The position numbers and the translations under genes are program-made. Below the pieces are notes generated by a model. The model was not told the origin of the DNA. It saw only the letters and a list, made by a program, of their open reading frames with translations, and did not search any database. Positions 29,057-37,842 of a stretch of DNA of 64,000 nt are shown here, in pieces (the stretch's first letter is position 1; each line of letters starts with the position of its first letter). This DNA is from Planctomycetota bacterium (GTDB lineage Bacteria > Planctomycetota > UBA1135 > GCA-002686595): assembly GCA_016779205.1 (NCBI GenBank), contig JADHOC010000017.1, forward strand, positions 1-64,000, read 5' to 3'.

Positions 29057-32000
29057 AGCGAACCCTCCCCACGATGATGCTCCTGCTCGTCACGGCGGTG
29101 GGCACCGCTGGCCCGGCGCTCGCTGCGCCCCAGGACGACCGTTCCCGGGACCGGCGCGCCCTCGCGGACGAGCAGCTCAGTCTCCAACGGCAGATCAAGC
29201 GCCTGCGCGAGAAGATCGTGAAGCTCGCGCCCCGCTACGAGGCGGAGCAACGCCCGGGCGCCGCGGCGCTCCTCCGCCAGGCACTGGAGTTCCTCGACGA
29301 GCGGCCCACCGACGCCGACGGCCGGACCATCGAGGAGCTCATGAACAACTCGAGCGAGGACCTCGAGGGCAACCGGGTCCTCGCGGCGCTCGAGCGGCAG
29401 GAGCGCATCATCGGGCGCGTCGCCAGGCTGCTGGACATCCTCACGGAGCGAGATCGGCAGGAGTCGATCGAGGAGGACCTCCAGCAGATCAGGGAGATTC
29501 GCGCCGAGCTGAACGCGATCGCCAGCGAGGAGCAGGAGATCCGCGAGGACACCGAGGCCCTGCGCCAGGACGCCACCACCCCCGAGCAGCGGGAGGTCCT
29601 CGACCGAATCGACGGCGCCATCGAGGAGCAGCAGCGCCTCTTGCGCGAGAACGAGGAGCGCTCGAGGGCCTCCGGTCTGCTCGACGCCGAGCGGCTCCTG
29701 AGCGAACTCAAGGCCCTGGAAGCCGAACAGCGAGCGCGCGCCGAGGAGCTCCGCGCCGCCAACGCGGGGGACCGGGCCATGCTGGAGTCCATGCGCCCCT
29801 CGCTGGCCGCGGCGCGCTCCGATGAGGCTCGCGCGGCGGACCTGGACCGCGCAGCCGCCGCCCTCGAGGAGGCCTCGACGAGCGCCTCCCCCACCACCGC
29901 CACGCCCGAGGCCGCCGCGGAAGCTGCCGCCGAGCTGGATCGAGTGGCTGACGACCTCGAGCGGCGCGGCGAGCTCGCCGGCGATGACGAGGTGCTCGAG
30001 GCCGCGGGGGAGCTCCGCGAGTCCGCGCAGGAGATCGCCCAGAGCGCGGCCGAGGGCGCGGACCCGAAGGCGCGCGCGCAGGCCACCGAGGCCGCGGCCG
30101 AACGCGCCCGGGACGCCCGCGCGGCGGCGGCCGAACGGAGGGCAGCCGCCAGTGAGGCACGCCGCGAGGCCCAGGACACGGCCGAGGCCCTGGCGGAGGC
30201 GGCCGAGGCCGGCGAACGCCGCTCCACCGCCGACCAGGCCGCCGAGATCGGGGCCGCCCTCGAGCGAGCCGAGGCCGCGAGCGCCGCGCGCGAGGAGGCC
30301 GAGCGCGAGGCCTCGGGGACCCCGGGTGACTCCCGCGCCGCCCGCGAGGCCGAGGCTCGTGCACGGGAGGCGCGTGTGGCCACTGCGGAGGCCCTCGCGG
30401 CCCTGGACCGGGCCCTCGGCCGCGCGGCTGGTCAGGCCGACCGAGCCAGAGAGCGCCAGGAGGGCGCCGCTCAGGCGGCCGCCGAGCTCGAGCGTGAGGC
30501 ACGGCGCGCCGCGGAGGCTGGTCCGGAGGGAGCGATCCCTGGAGCCTCCGAGGCGGCCGCCGCGCTGGAGCGCGCCCGCGAGGCCATGGAGAGGGCTGCT
30601 TCCGCCGCGCGCGACGCCGCAGCCGCTGCGGCCCAGCAGAGCGGTCAGCAGCAGAGCGGTCAGCAGCAGAGCGGTCAGCAGCAGAGCGGCCAGCAGCAGA
30701 GCGGCCAGCAGCAGAGCGGCCAGCAGCAGAGCGGCCAGCAGCAGAGCGGCCAGCAGCAGGGTAGCTCCTCCCCCTCCGAGGCGAGCCAGCGCCAGCAAGA
30801 AGCCGAGCAGGCGGCCGAGCAAGCCGCGGAGGAACTGGCCGCCGCCCGCGAGGCCCTCGAGGAAGCGATCCAACAGGCCACCGGCCCCGAGGGACAAGCC
30901 GAGACCGAGGCCGCTCAGGCGGCGCAGGAGGCCCTCGAGGCCGAGGTTGGTGAGATCGCCGAGGCCGCGCAGCAGGCGGGCATGAGTCCCGAGGCCTCCG
31001 CCGCCGTCGAGGAGGCGATCGAGCGCGCCCAGCAATCCATGGGTGAGGCGAGCGAGGCCCTCGAGGAACCCAGCGGGAGCATGGCCGCGGCCGAAGCCCA
31101 GCGGGAGGCCGTCGACGCCCTCCGTGATGCGGCCCGGGAGGCGCAGCAGGGCGCGCAGCCCCAGACCGAGGAGCAGCAGCAGCGCGCCGAGGAGCTCGCC
31201 GAGCGCCAGCGCGCCCTCGAGGAGAAGCTCCTCGCCCTCGCCGAACGGAACGAGGAGCGCAACGAGATGGCGGACTCCAACCAGGCCCTCAGCGAGGCCG
31301 CGGAGAGCGCGTCCGAGGCCTCCGAGGCCCTGGAGAGCGGCGACCTCGACCAGGCGGAGGCCAAGGAAGAGGAGACCGAGCAGAAGATCGAGGAGGCCCT
31401 CGACGAGCTGGAGGAAGAGGAGGAACAGTACGACTCGCTCCGGCAGGAGGAGCTGCTCTTCCAGATCAAGGAGGAGGTGATCGAGATCGAGGCCCTGCAC
31501 CGGGTTCAGATGCAGGAGACCCGCGAGCTCGACGCCACTCGCAAGGCGCGGCCCTCACGCAGCGAGAAGATCCGTCTACGGAACATCTCCCGCGAGGAGG
31601 AGGCGCTCGCGACGCGCATCGACGGCATCGTCGAGGCCATCCGCGCCGAGGGCACCCTCGTCTTCGCCGAGGTCCTGGACCGTGCGGCCCGTGACCTACG
31701 CCGCGTCGTAGAGGACCTCTCCGACGCCGGCGGCTACCGCTCGGGCGAGCGGACCCAGGCCCTGCAAGACGACGTGGCCGACGGGCTCGCCCTGCTCCGC
31801 GAGGCGCTCGAGGATGAACTCGAGCGGCGCGCCGAGGAGGAGCAAGAGCAGGATCAGCAGGAGCAGCAGAACCAGGAAGAGCAGCAACAGCAGGACTCGA
31901 ACCAGCTGATCCCGGACGTCGCCGAGCTGAAGCTCCTCGCCAAGCTTGAGGAGGACCTGCTGCAGCGGGTGGATCAGCTCTACGACCTCTACCCGGAGAT

Positions 32001-32172
32001 CGCCGCCGGTGAGGAACTCGACCCGCTGATCCTGCGCGACATCGCGAGGCTGGCCAGCCAGCACGAGCGGATCCTCGAGCTCTTCACCGACATGCGACAG
32101 CGTCTCGGGTTCGGCCAGGGCCAGGAGCCGGTGCAGGTCAAGGGTCCGGATCAGGAGAGCGAAGACCGATGA
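29053..32172 (+). CDS. Secreted Glu/Ala/Gln-rich coiled-coil protein with QQQSG array
   Basis: 1039 residues from the ATG overlapping the previous stop (the open frame upstream runs inside that gene). The signal peptide is LPTMMLLLVTAVGTAGPALAA. Nearly all the rest is predicted long helices: Glu/Arg/Ala heptads (about 30-525), then a QQQSG tandem tract (about 528-570), further acidic helices, a QEQDQQEQQ run (about 932-955) and a more ordered C-terminal part rich in Leu. It probably forms a long periplasmic rod or filament. Composition is biased, so homology claims would be unsafe. ATGA overlap with the next gene. Confidence 0.85.
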   Translation: MKRTLPTMMLLLVTAVGTAGPALAAPQDDRSRDRRALADEQLSLQRQIKRLREKIVKLAPRYEAEQRPGAAALLRQALEFLDERPTDADGRTIEELMNNSSEDLEGNRVLAALERQERIIGRVARLLDILTERDRQESIEEDLQQIREIRAELNAIASEEQEIREDTEALRQDATTPEQREVLDRIDGAIEEQQRLLRENEERSRASGLLDAERLLSELKALEAEQRARAEELRAANAGDRAMLESMRPSLAAARSDEARAADLDRAAAALEEASTSASPTTATPEAAAEAAAELDRVADDLERRGELAGDDEVLEAAGELRESAQEIAQSAAEGADPKARAQATEAAAERARDARAAAAERRAAASEARREAQDTAEALAEAAEAGERRSTADQAAEIGAALERAEAASAAREEAEREASGTPGDSRAAREAEARAREARVATAEALAALDRALGRAAGQADRARERQEGAAQAAAELEREARRAAEAGPEGAIPGASEAAAALERAREAMERAASAARDAAAAAAQQSGQQQSGQQQSGQQQSGQQQSGQQQSGQQQSGQQQSGQQQGSSSPSEASQRQQEAEQAAEQAAEELAAAREALEEAIQQATGPEGQAETEAAQAAQEALEAEVGEIAEAAQQAGMSPEASAAVEEAIERAQQSMGEASEALEEPSGSMAAAEAQREAVDALRDAAREAQQGAQPQTEEQQQRAEELAERQRALEEKLLALAERNEERNEMADSNQALSEAAESASEASEALESGDLDQAEAKEEETEQKIEEALDELEEEEEQYDSLRQEELLFQIKEEVIEIEALHRVQMQETRELDATRKARPSRSEKIRLRNISREEEALATRIDGIVEAIRAEGTLVFAEVLDRAARDLRRVVEDLSDAGGYRSGERTQALQDDVADGLALLREALEDELERRAEEEQEQDQQEQQNQEEQQQQDSNQLIPDVAELKLLAKLEEDLLQRVDQLYDLYPEIAAGEELDPLILRDIARLASQHERILELFTDMRQRLGFGQGQEPVQVKGPDQESEDR
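30634..30762 (+). repeat. 15-bp tandem repeat encoding QQQSG
   Basis: Eight in-frame copies of a 15-base unit (CAGCAGCAGAGCGGT/C) encode QQSG, then seven QQQSG, then QQQG. The first copies use GGT for glycine and the later ones GGC, which suggests expansion from one end. Being a multiple of three, changes in copy number would not break the frame. Confidence 0.95.
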
Positions 32173-33065
32173 GAACCATGAGCATGAACTCGACCGCGCC
32201 CCACCTCCGCCGAGCCGGCGTCAGCGCCTGTGCGCTGATGCTCGCCGCGCTCGCCGCTGCGCAGGAGACCTCGGCCCCGCCGACGCCCCCCGCGGAGGGA
32301 CCGGTCCAGGAGGGCGAGGCCCAGGAGACCGCCCCCCCTGCCCCCGAGCAGGATGAGACCGACCTGCGCGGGCTGAACCCCTTCGCTCCCCCCGGCGGAG
32401 CCGGGGGGCCGGAGGACCTGGAGCAGCTCTTCCTCAAGGTGGAGAAGCGTCTCCAGCGGGTCACCGACCTCCTCTACGAGGCCAGCAGCGGCGACGTCTC
32501 TGGCGCCGACGACATCGGAAGCGCGGGGATCGACGAGCTGATCCGCGAGGCAGAGCAGGGCGCCGCGGGAGCCTCTTCGGGCATGGCGCGCATCCTCGGG
32601 GCGACCCGGAGCCAGAGCGAGGCCACGCTCGATGACATCCAGAGGATCCTCGAGATGGCCGAGCAGCAGAGCAGCAGCTCCAGCAGCAGCAGCAGCTCGA
32701 GCCAGAGCCCCTCGAGCCAGGGCATGCCCCAGCAGGGCCAGACCCCGTCCGGCAGCCGGAAGCAAGAGAGCGGCGAGCGGCCGCCCGAGCCCGGTGAGGG
32801 CCAAGAGCAGCAGGGAGACCCCAAGGACGGCCAGCAGCCCCGCGGCAACCAGGAGTCTGACGCCGGCCAGGATGGCCAGTCCGACGCCCCGCCCCCCGGC
32901 GAAACCGGCGCGCCCTCGGGGGCCACCGGCGCGGAGGAGTGGGGCGACCTCCCGGTCCACCTGCGGAAGGTCTTCCAGAACGGGGTCAGCGAGGACGTGC
33001 CGCCCCGCTACCGCGACTGGGTGGACTCGTACTACAAGCGACTCAACAAGGGCAACAAGCGCTGA
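32169..33065 (+). CDS. Small secreted low-complexity protein of the Bat-like operon
   Basis: 298 residues, ATGA overlap with the coiled-coil gene (a second ATG six bases later is possible). The signal peptide is VSACALMLAALAAA. A Pro/Glu-rich stretch is followed by a short helical domain (about 80-165). A poly-Ser/Gln tract lies near 166-182, then a disordered Gln/Gly/Pro/Asp region. The last 40 residues are ordered: WGDLPVHLRKVFQNG, then EDVPPRYRDWVDSYYKRLN. A similar P-x-R-Y-x-x-x-x-x-x-Y-Y-x-x-L ending is, in my memory, shared by proteins of planctomycete MoxR loci and may be a docking motif. Confidence 0.8.
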   Translation: MRTMSMNSTAPHLRRAGVSACALMLAALAAAQETSAPPTPPAEGPVQEGEAQETAPPAPEQDETDLRGLNPFAPPGGAGGPEDLEQLFLKVEKRLQRVTDLLYEASSGDVSGADDIGSAGIDELIREAEQGAAGASSGMARILGATRSQSEATLDDIQRILEMAEQQSSSSSSSSSSSQSPSSQGMPQQGQTPSGSRKQESGERPPEPGEGQEQQGDPKDGQQPRGNQESDAGQDGQSDAPPPGETGAPSGATGAEEWGDLPVHLRKVFQNGVSEDVPPRYRDWVDSYYKRLNKGNKR

Positions 33066-33084
33066 GCCAGCGACCTCGCTCCTG

Positions 33085-34350
33085 ATGCGCGTTCGCCCCT
33101 CCGCCCGTGGCCTCCTGGTGCTGCTCTCTGTGAGCGTGTGCGCCCACTCGGCCACGCTCGCGGACGAGCGCAGCAAGGGTGGCGACCCGGCCCCCCAGCG
33201 CGAGCTGCTGGGTGCACCGCAGCTGTCCGGGGACGACTCCCTGCTCCCCTACCCCAGAGAAGGCGACGCGGAGAGAGTGTCGGCCATCGGCCAGGGGCTC
33301 GCGTGGTTGGCCACGCGACAGAGCTCCCGCGACGGCTCGATCGAGGTCGGCGACGCCGAGCCCGGTCAGCGGGCGCCCCTCGCGGTCACCTCCCTCGCCG
33401 CGCTGGCCTGGATGTCCGGCGGCTCGACCCTGACCCGCGGCGAGCACCAGGACAACGTGAAGCGCGCGGTGGAGTACCTGCTGGCGAGCACGCACCGCGG
33501 GGCCGACGAGTTCCCCGGCTTCATCGAGGACCGGGGGGACAACATCTCCCGGACCCACGGCCACGGGCTCGCGACCCTCGCGCTCGCCCAGGCGTACACC
33601 GTCTCCCCCAACACCCCGCTCGGCAAGCGCATCGGCGAGACCTTGCTCATCGCCATCGAACGCATCCAGGACTCCCAGGGCGCCGAGGGCGGCTGGTACT
33701 ACTCCGCGGGTCGGTCGATCCAACACGAGGGGTCGGTGACCGTGGCGATGGTGCAGGCCCTGCGCGCCGCCAACGACGTCGGCATCCGGGTGGACCCCGG
33801 CGTGGTCGCCGAGGCCGTGAAGTACGTCACGCGCCTGCAGGTGATGGAGCTCCCCACGGAAGAGGACCCCGCCGTGGATGACCCGGAGGCCGAGCGGAAG
33901 CGCGCGAGGCAGACCCTGGGCGGCTTCAAGTACGGCCTGGATGACCCGCAGACCTCGATCGCCCTCACCGCCGCTGGCCTCGTCACGCTCCAGGCGAGCG
34001 GGACGTACGACGGCCCGCGGATCGAGGAGGGCTACGACTACGTCTGGCGGAAGCTCCTCGAGCGCACCGAGGACGGCGCCGCGGCGGCGGACCCCTTCCC
34101 CTACTACGAGCGTTTCTACCTGAGCCAGGCCCTCTGGCACCACCGGGACACGAGCCACTACCGCCGATGGGCCGAGCCCTTGATGCGGGAGCTCTGCGCC
34201 TCACAGGAGAGCTCAGGCTCCTGGCAGGACGTGCGGTTCAACGCCAGCGGGCGCCGCTTCCTGAACCGCTACGGCGCAGCCTACGCGACCGCCTCGAACG
34301 TCCTCTTCCTGGCGCTCCCCGACGACACCCTGCCGCTCTTCCACCGCTAG
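33085..34350 (+). CDS. Secreted alpha/alpha-toroid protein (squalene-cyclase fold), second copy
   Basis: 421 residues from ATG 33085; the signal peptide is GLLVLLSVSVCAHSATLA. Toroid repeats are recognisable: WLATRQSSRDGSI, DSQGAEGGWYY and ASQESSGSWQDV. No DxDD motif, so a cyclase reaction is unlikely. It ends TLPLFHR, matching FLPIFHR of the first copy. It lies 19 bp after the low-complexity gene and closes the operon. Sequence conservation with the first copy is modest outside the repeats. Confidence 0.88.
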   Translation: MRVRPSARGLLVLLSVSVCAHSATLADERSKGGDPAPQRELLGAPQLSGDDSLLPYPREGDAERVSAIGQGLAWLATRQSSRDGSIEVGDAEPGQRAPLAVTSLAALAWMSGGSTLTRGEHQDNVKRAVEYLLASTHRGADEFPGFIEDRGDNISRTHGHGLATLALAQAYTVSPNTPLGKRIGETLLIAIERIQDSQGAEGGWYYSAGRSIQHEGSVTVAMVQALRAANDVGIRVDPGVVAEAVKYVTRLQVMELPTEEDPAVDDPEAERKRARQTLGGFKYGLDDPQTSIALTAAGLVTLQASGTYDGPRIEEGYDYVWRKLLERTEDGAAAADPFPYYERFYLSQALWHHRDTSHYRRWAEPLMRELCASQESSGSWQDVRFNASGRRFLNRYGAAYATASNVLFLALPDDTLPLFHR

Positions 34351-34354
34351 GTGA

Positions 34355-34372
34355 CGCCGCCTGGAGGCGGCG
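34355..34372. terminator. Hairpin between convergent genes
   Basis: A 7-bp GC-only stem (CGCCGCC/GGCGGCG, loop TGGA) in the 30-bp gap between the second toroid gene and the opposite gene. There is no T tract on either side, so its role as a terminator is uncertain. Confidence 0.35.
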
Positions 34373-34380
34373 CGGAGCCC

Positions 34381-35676
34381 TCAGTTCTGCAGCGCGAGGT
34401 TGGCTTCGAAGATGCACTTCATGAGGTCCTGCTTCTGGGCGAAGCGCTCGTCCCCGAGGTCCAGCCCCTGAACCTCGGTGAAGACCGACGCGAGCCCCGG
34501 GTCCACCTCCTTCCGCGCTCTGGTGCGACGAAGCTCACCCTCGGTCTGTTCCAGCAGCCCCGCGAGCTTCGCGATCCGACGCTCCAGCTGATTGGTCTCT
34601 CGACGGCTCTCCGCCCGCCGCTCGTCCCGAGCCCGGCTCCGCATCTCGCCCAGCTCCTCGAGGGCGACACGCACCACCTCGCGCTCCAGCTCGGGGTCCC
34701 GGTTCACCGCGCGGGAAGCGAAGACCGCACGCAGTCGGCGCTCGAAGGAGTCGTCCTCGACCCCGGGGTCGCGGCCGTCCAGTCGCCGCTCCTTCTCCTC
34801 CAGCTCGGCCCGTCGTGCCTCGAGCTCGGCCCGCAGCCGGTCGAGGTCGGCGAAGGCGCTGGACTCGGCCTCGGCGTCCACGCGGCCCGACATCTCCTGG
34901 CGCGCGAGCTCGAGGAAGCCCGCGCGGGCGTTCGCCGAGAGGGAGAGGGCGTCGTCGGTGTCCCCCTCGAGGGTCCGGGCGATGAGTTCGCGGTTGATCG
35001 CCTTCTCGATGAGGGAGGCGATCCGCGACATGCTCACGCTGCGAACGCGCTTCACCCCGCGGGCCTCGAGCTCCTTGGGCGTGGTCGGCTTGGCCCACCG
35101 TCGAATGGTGGCGGTGAGGGTGCTGTCGAGCCCTTCCCGGCGCAGGTCTCGTGTGGGCTCCGCCGGCGCGGCTTGCACTGCGGCGGCTTCCACTGCGGCG
35201 GCTTCCACTGCGGCGGCTTCCACTGCGGCGGGCTCTTCTGCGGCGGGCTCTTCTGCGGCGGGCTCTTCTGCGGCGGGCTCTTCCGCTGGCGCCTCGGGGC
35301 CGGGACGCGGAGGCTCCAGCTCCTCCACCGGGTCGCTCACTGGCTGTGCGATCCCCGCGGGATCCGCGGCAGCTTGCACGGGGGACGCGGCGCCCGACGT
35401 CGACTCGGGGTCCTCGACGGGGTCGCCTCCGCTCCCTTGATCCACCGCCGCCCGATCGGAGAGCAGCGGGGCCAGGCCCCGGCCCGTCCCCAGGGCGACG
35501 CGCGCGAGGGGGTGCGGCGCCGCGGGACGCGGGGTCGTCGTCCCCCCCAGCCCGCCAGCCTCGCGCAGGTCCTCGAGCACCCTGGCCAGGGCGCTCCCCC
35601 TCGGAGCGCGCGGCGTGGTGCCTGACGGAGCCGGAACCGGCTTCGCCTTGGTCCGTGTCAACTTATCGCTGGTCAT
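34381..35676 (-). CDS. Pro/Ala-rich coiled-coil protein of unknown function
   Basis: 431 residues (436 if the ATG at 35691 is used). No signal peptide, so probably cytoplasmic. The basic N-terminus is followed by a disordered Pro/Ala/Glu region with tandem pentapeptides AAEEP and AAVEA (about 131-167). A folded-looking part (about 180-260) has RVRSVSMSRIASLIEKAIN. Long helices rich in Glu and Arg (about 270-400) end in a short tail, CIFEANLALQN. It resembles no family I can name. It is isolated on the minus strand between two plus-strand operons. Its frame is open far upstream, but that part is antisense to the NHL-propeller gene and is rejected. Confidence 0.75.
   Translation of the reverse strand: MTSDKLTRTKAKPVPAPSGTTPRAPRGSALARVLEDLREAGGLGGTTTPRPAAPHPLARVALGTGRGLAPLLSDRAAVDQGSGGDPVEDPESTSGAASPVQAAADPAGIAQPVSDPVEELEPPRPGPEAPAEEPAAEEPAAEEPAAEEPAAVEAAAVEAAAVEAAAVQAAPAEPTRDLRREGLDSTLTATIRRWAKPTTPKELEARGVKRVRSVSMSRIASLIEKAINRELIARTLEGDTDDALSLSANARAGFLELARQEMSGRVDAEAESSAFADLDRLRAELEARRAELEEKERRLDGRDPGVEDDSFERRLRAVFASRAVNRDPELEREVVRVALEELGEMRSRARDERRAESRRETNQLERRIAKLAGLLEQTEGELRRTRARKEVDPGLASVFTEVQGLDLGDERFAQKQDLMKCIFEANLALQN
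35176..35285 (-). repeat. 15-bp tandem repeats encoding AAEEP/AAVEA
   Basis: About seven copies of a 15-base unit in two versions: three to four of CACTGCGGCGGCTTC, then four of TTCTGCGGCGGGCTC (plus-strand reading). They lie in frame in the minus-strand gene and encode Ala-Ala-x-Glu-x pentapeptides. Confidence 0.9.
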
Positions 35677-35844
35677 GTGGCGGTGCGGCATCGAGCCCCT
35701 GGTCCGCCGTGCGGAGCGTGACCGGGGGTCGGTGACGAGGGATCGTAGCGACTCGATTCCCGATCCCGATGAACGAAGTGTGGCCGCGAAGAATGGACTC
35801 CTGCACCCCTCGGGAGCGGGCCGCGCCCGGCTTAGACTCCAGGG

Positions 35845-37842
35845 ATGCTCGTCACGCTCGCTCTCCTCCTGGCCCCCGCGGCGGCCCCCCAGCAGCCCGC
35901 AGGGGAGGGGCCCTCCCACCTCGGGGCCTACCTGTCGACGGTCGCGGGGCTCGCCCGCCCGGTCGCCGTCGCGTTCGGCCCTCACCTGGAGCGGCCCCAC
36001 GCGCTGTTCGTCGCGACCAGGGGAGCCGGGGATTCCTCGCCCCCCCTGATCCAGGTGTTCGGCGCCGAGGCGGACCCCGACCGATCCGCTCCGCTCCTCG
36101 GCAGCCTCGGCGAGGGCTGGCTGGAGCGCCCCGCCGGGCTCGCGGTCTCCGGTGAGGGTGACGTGTTCGTGACCGACGCGCTCCAGCGCACGCTCTGGCA
36201 CTTCCCCTCCGGTGGCGGGGAGCCAGCAGCGGCGGCGAGCGCGCCGGCGTTGACCACCCCCGCCGGAGTGGACGTGACCGGGTCCGGTGACGGGCAGCTG
36301 GTCGTGGTCGCTGACCCAGGAGCCGGGTCCGTCAAGCTCTTCCGAGCCGGCTCTCCATCGCCCGAGCCCCTCGGCGAGGGGATCCTCGTCCGCCCCCGGG
36401 GCGTGTGCTTCATCGACGGTCCTGCAGGGCAGACGCAGATCGCGGTCTGTGACAGCGCGACCCACCGCATCCACGTGTTCCAGCTGGATGGAACCCACGT
36501 GCTCGGCTTCTCCCAGCTCGGCCCCCACCCGTCGCTCCTTTCCGGCCCCGCCGACCTGGAGTTCGCCGACGGCAAGCTCTTCGTCGCGGACCGCGAGAAC
36601 CACCGCGTACAGGCCTTCCACTCCGGCGCGTCGATCGGCGAGCTCGCGTACCGCTTCGGCGTGCACGCGATCCGCCCGGGGGAAGGCGCCGGCGCCCTCC
36701 ACTACCCCGCGGCGCTCGCCGTGTCCGAGGATGGAGCGCTGCTCGCGCTCGCCGAGCCCATGGACGACCGGGTGCAGCTCTTCGGGAGGGCCCCTGGCGC
36801 GGAGCCCGTCGAGGACCCCAGCCGGGCAGCCATCGGTCCCCCCGCGGCCCACTTCGGACCCGACATCTCCAGCAGCGGGGTCTACGTCGCGACGGTCTCT
36901 CCGGAGAGCCACCAGATCCAGATCCATGACCTGCGCGGAAAGGAGCCCGCCAAGATCTCCGACGTGGCCAGCTTCGGCACCCGGTTCGGCATGTATCGGA
37001 CACCTCGCGCCACCTGGCTCTCCTCGGGAGGGCAGGCCTTGCTGGCCGTGGACGAGGGCAACTCGCGGCTGACCCGCTCGGCCCTGCGGGTCCGCCCCCA
37101 GGAGCCGCTGAACGCGGACCCCGAGCTCGCCCGACACCTGGACGGGGTCGACCTCGGCGCGGTCACGGGGCGCCCCTTCTGGCCGGGCGCGGTCGCCGCG
37201 CTCGCACCTGGCACCAACAACGAGCTGATCCTCGTCACCGACCGCGCCACGGACTCGGTCCTGATGCTCGACAAGGACCTCGTGCCCATCGGCACCCTCG
37301 CGGGCGACGAGGAGACCGGCCCCATCCGCGGCGTGGCGGGCCTCTCGCCCGCGACCCTCGGAGTGGCGAGCACGATCCTCGTTGTGGACTCCGGCGGGCA
37401 CGGGGCACGGGGAGCGCCACAGGGCCGCGTCTTCGAGTTCGGCCCGAGCGGCGCCGTGCTCCGGACGTTTGGCGAGGGCATCCTGGTGGAGCCGGACGGC
37501 GTCACCGCCCGCGAGAACCGTATCTGGGTCACCGACCGGGCCACCGATCGCATCGAGCGCTTCGAGCGGCAGCCCGGGGGCGCCATCGAGCACGTGGGCG
37601 GCTTCGGAGGACGCGGGCTGGGACCGGGCGAATTCCACGACCCGCGCGGCATCCTGGCCATGGATGATGGGCGGCTCATCGTCCTGGACCACGGGAACCA
37701 CCGCGGGCAGATCTTCGACCCCGACCACCTCACCCTGATCGCGGGGTTCGGGGGCAGGCTCTACATCGAGCCGCTGAAGTCGGCGGCCACCTGGGTGCCC
37801 CTCCAGCCGAAGTCCGACCGCAATGGAGATCAAGGCCGATGA
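35845..37842 (+). CDS. Secreted NHL-repeat beta-propeller protein
   Basis: 665 residues, with a short signal peptide (MLVTLALLLAPAAA). NHL-type blades recur: ERPAGLAVSGEGDVFVTDA, RPRGVCFIDG, LFVADRENHRVQAF, EPDGVTARENRIWVTDRATDRIERF and DPRGILAMDDGRLIVLDHGNH. Two propellers, or one large one, are possible. Such proteins bind ligands or other proteins outside the cell. The 153-bp divergent gap upstream separates it from the minus-strand gene. It overlaps the lipoprotein gene by ATGA and probably forms a three-gene unit with the dihaem peroxidase. Confidence 0.85.
   Translation: MLVTLALLLAPAAAPQQPAGEGPSHLGAYLSTVAGLARPVAVAFGPHLERPHALFVATRGAGDSSPPLIQVFGAEADPDRSAPLLGSLGEGWLERPAGLAVSGEGDVFVTDALQRTLWHFPSGGGEPAAAASAPALTTPAGVDVTGSGDGQLVVVADPGAGSVKLFRAGSPSPEPLGEGILVRPRGVCFIDGPAGQTQIAVCDSATHRIHVFQLDGTHVLGFSQLGPHPSLLSGPADLEFADGKLFVADRENHRVQAFHSGASIGELAYRFGVHAIRPGEGAGALHYPAALAVSEDGALLALAEPMDDRVQLFGRAPGAEPVEDPSRAAIGPPAAHFGPDISSSGVYVATVSPESHQIQIHDLRGKEPAKISDVASFGTRFGMYRTPRATWLSSGGQALLAVDEGNSRLTRSALRVRPQEPLNADPELARHLDGVDLGAVTGRPFWPGAVAALAPGTNNELILVTDRATDSVLMLDKDLVPIGTLAGDEETGPIRGVAGLSPATLGVASTILVVDSGGHGARGAPQGRVFEFGPSGAVLRTFGEGILVEPDGVTARENRIWVTDRATDRIERFERQPGGAIEHVGGFGGRGLGPGEFHDPRGILAMDDGRLIVLDHGNHRGQIFDPDHLTLIAGFGGRLYIEPLKSAATWVPLQPKSDRNGDQGR

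Noticed and set aside
30634-30762. CRISPR-like repeat array
   Set aside because: Units are 15 bp, contiguous without spacers, and in frame with a coding sequence.
28738-31500. 920-codon minus-strand ORF with long Leu/Ala runs resembling membrane segments
   Set aside because: The Leu-rich runs are the antisense of the QQQSG and Glu/Ala repeats of the coiled-coil gene.
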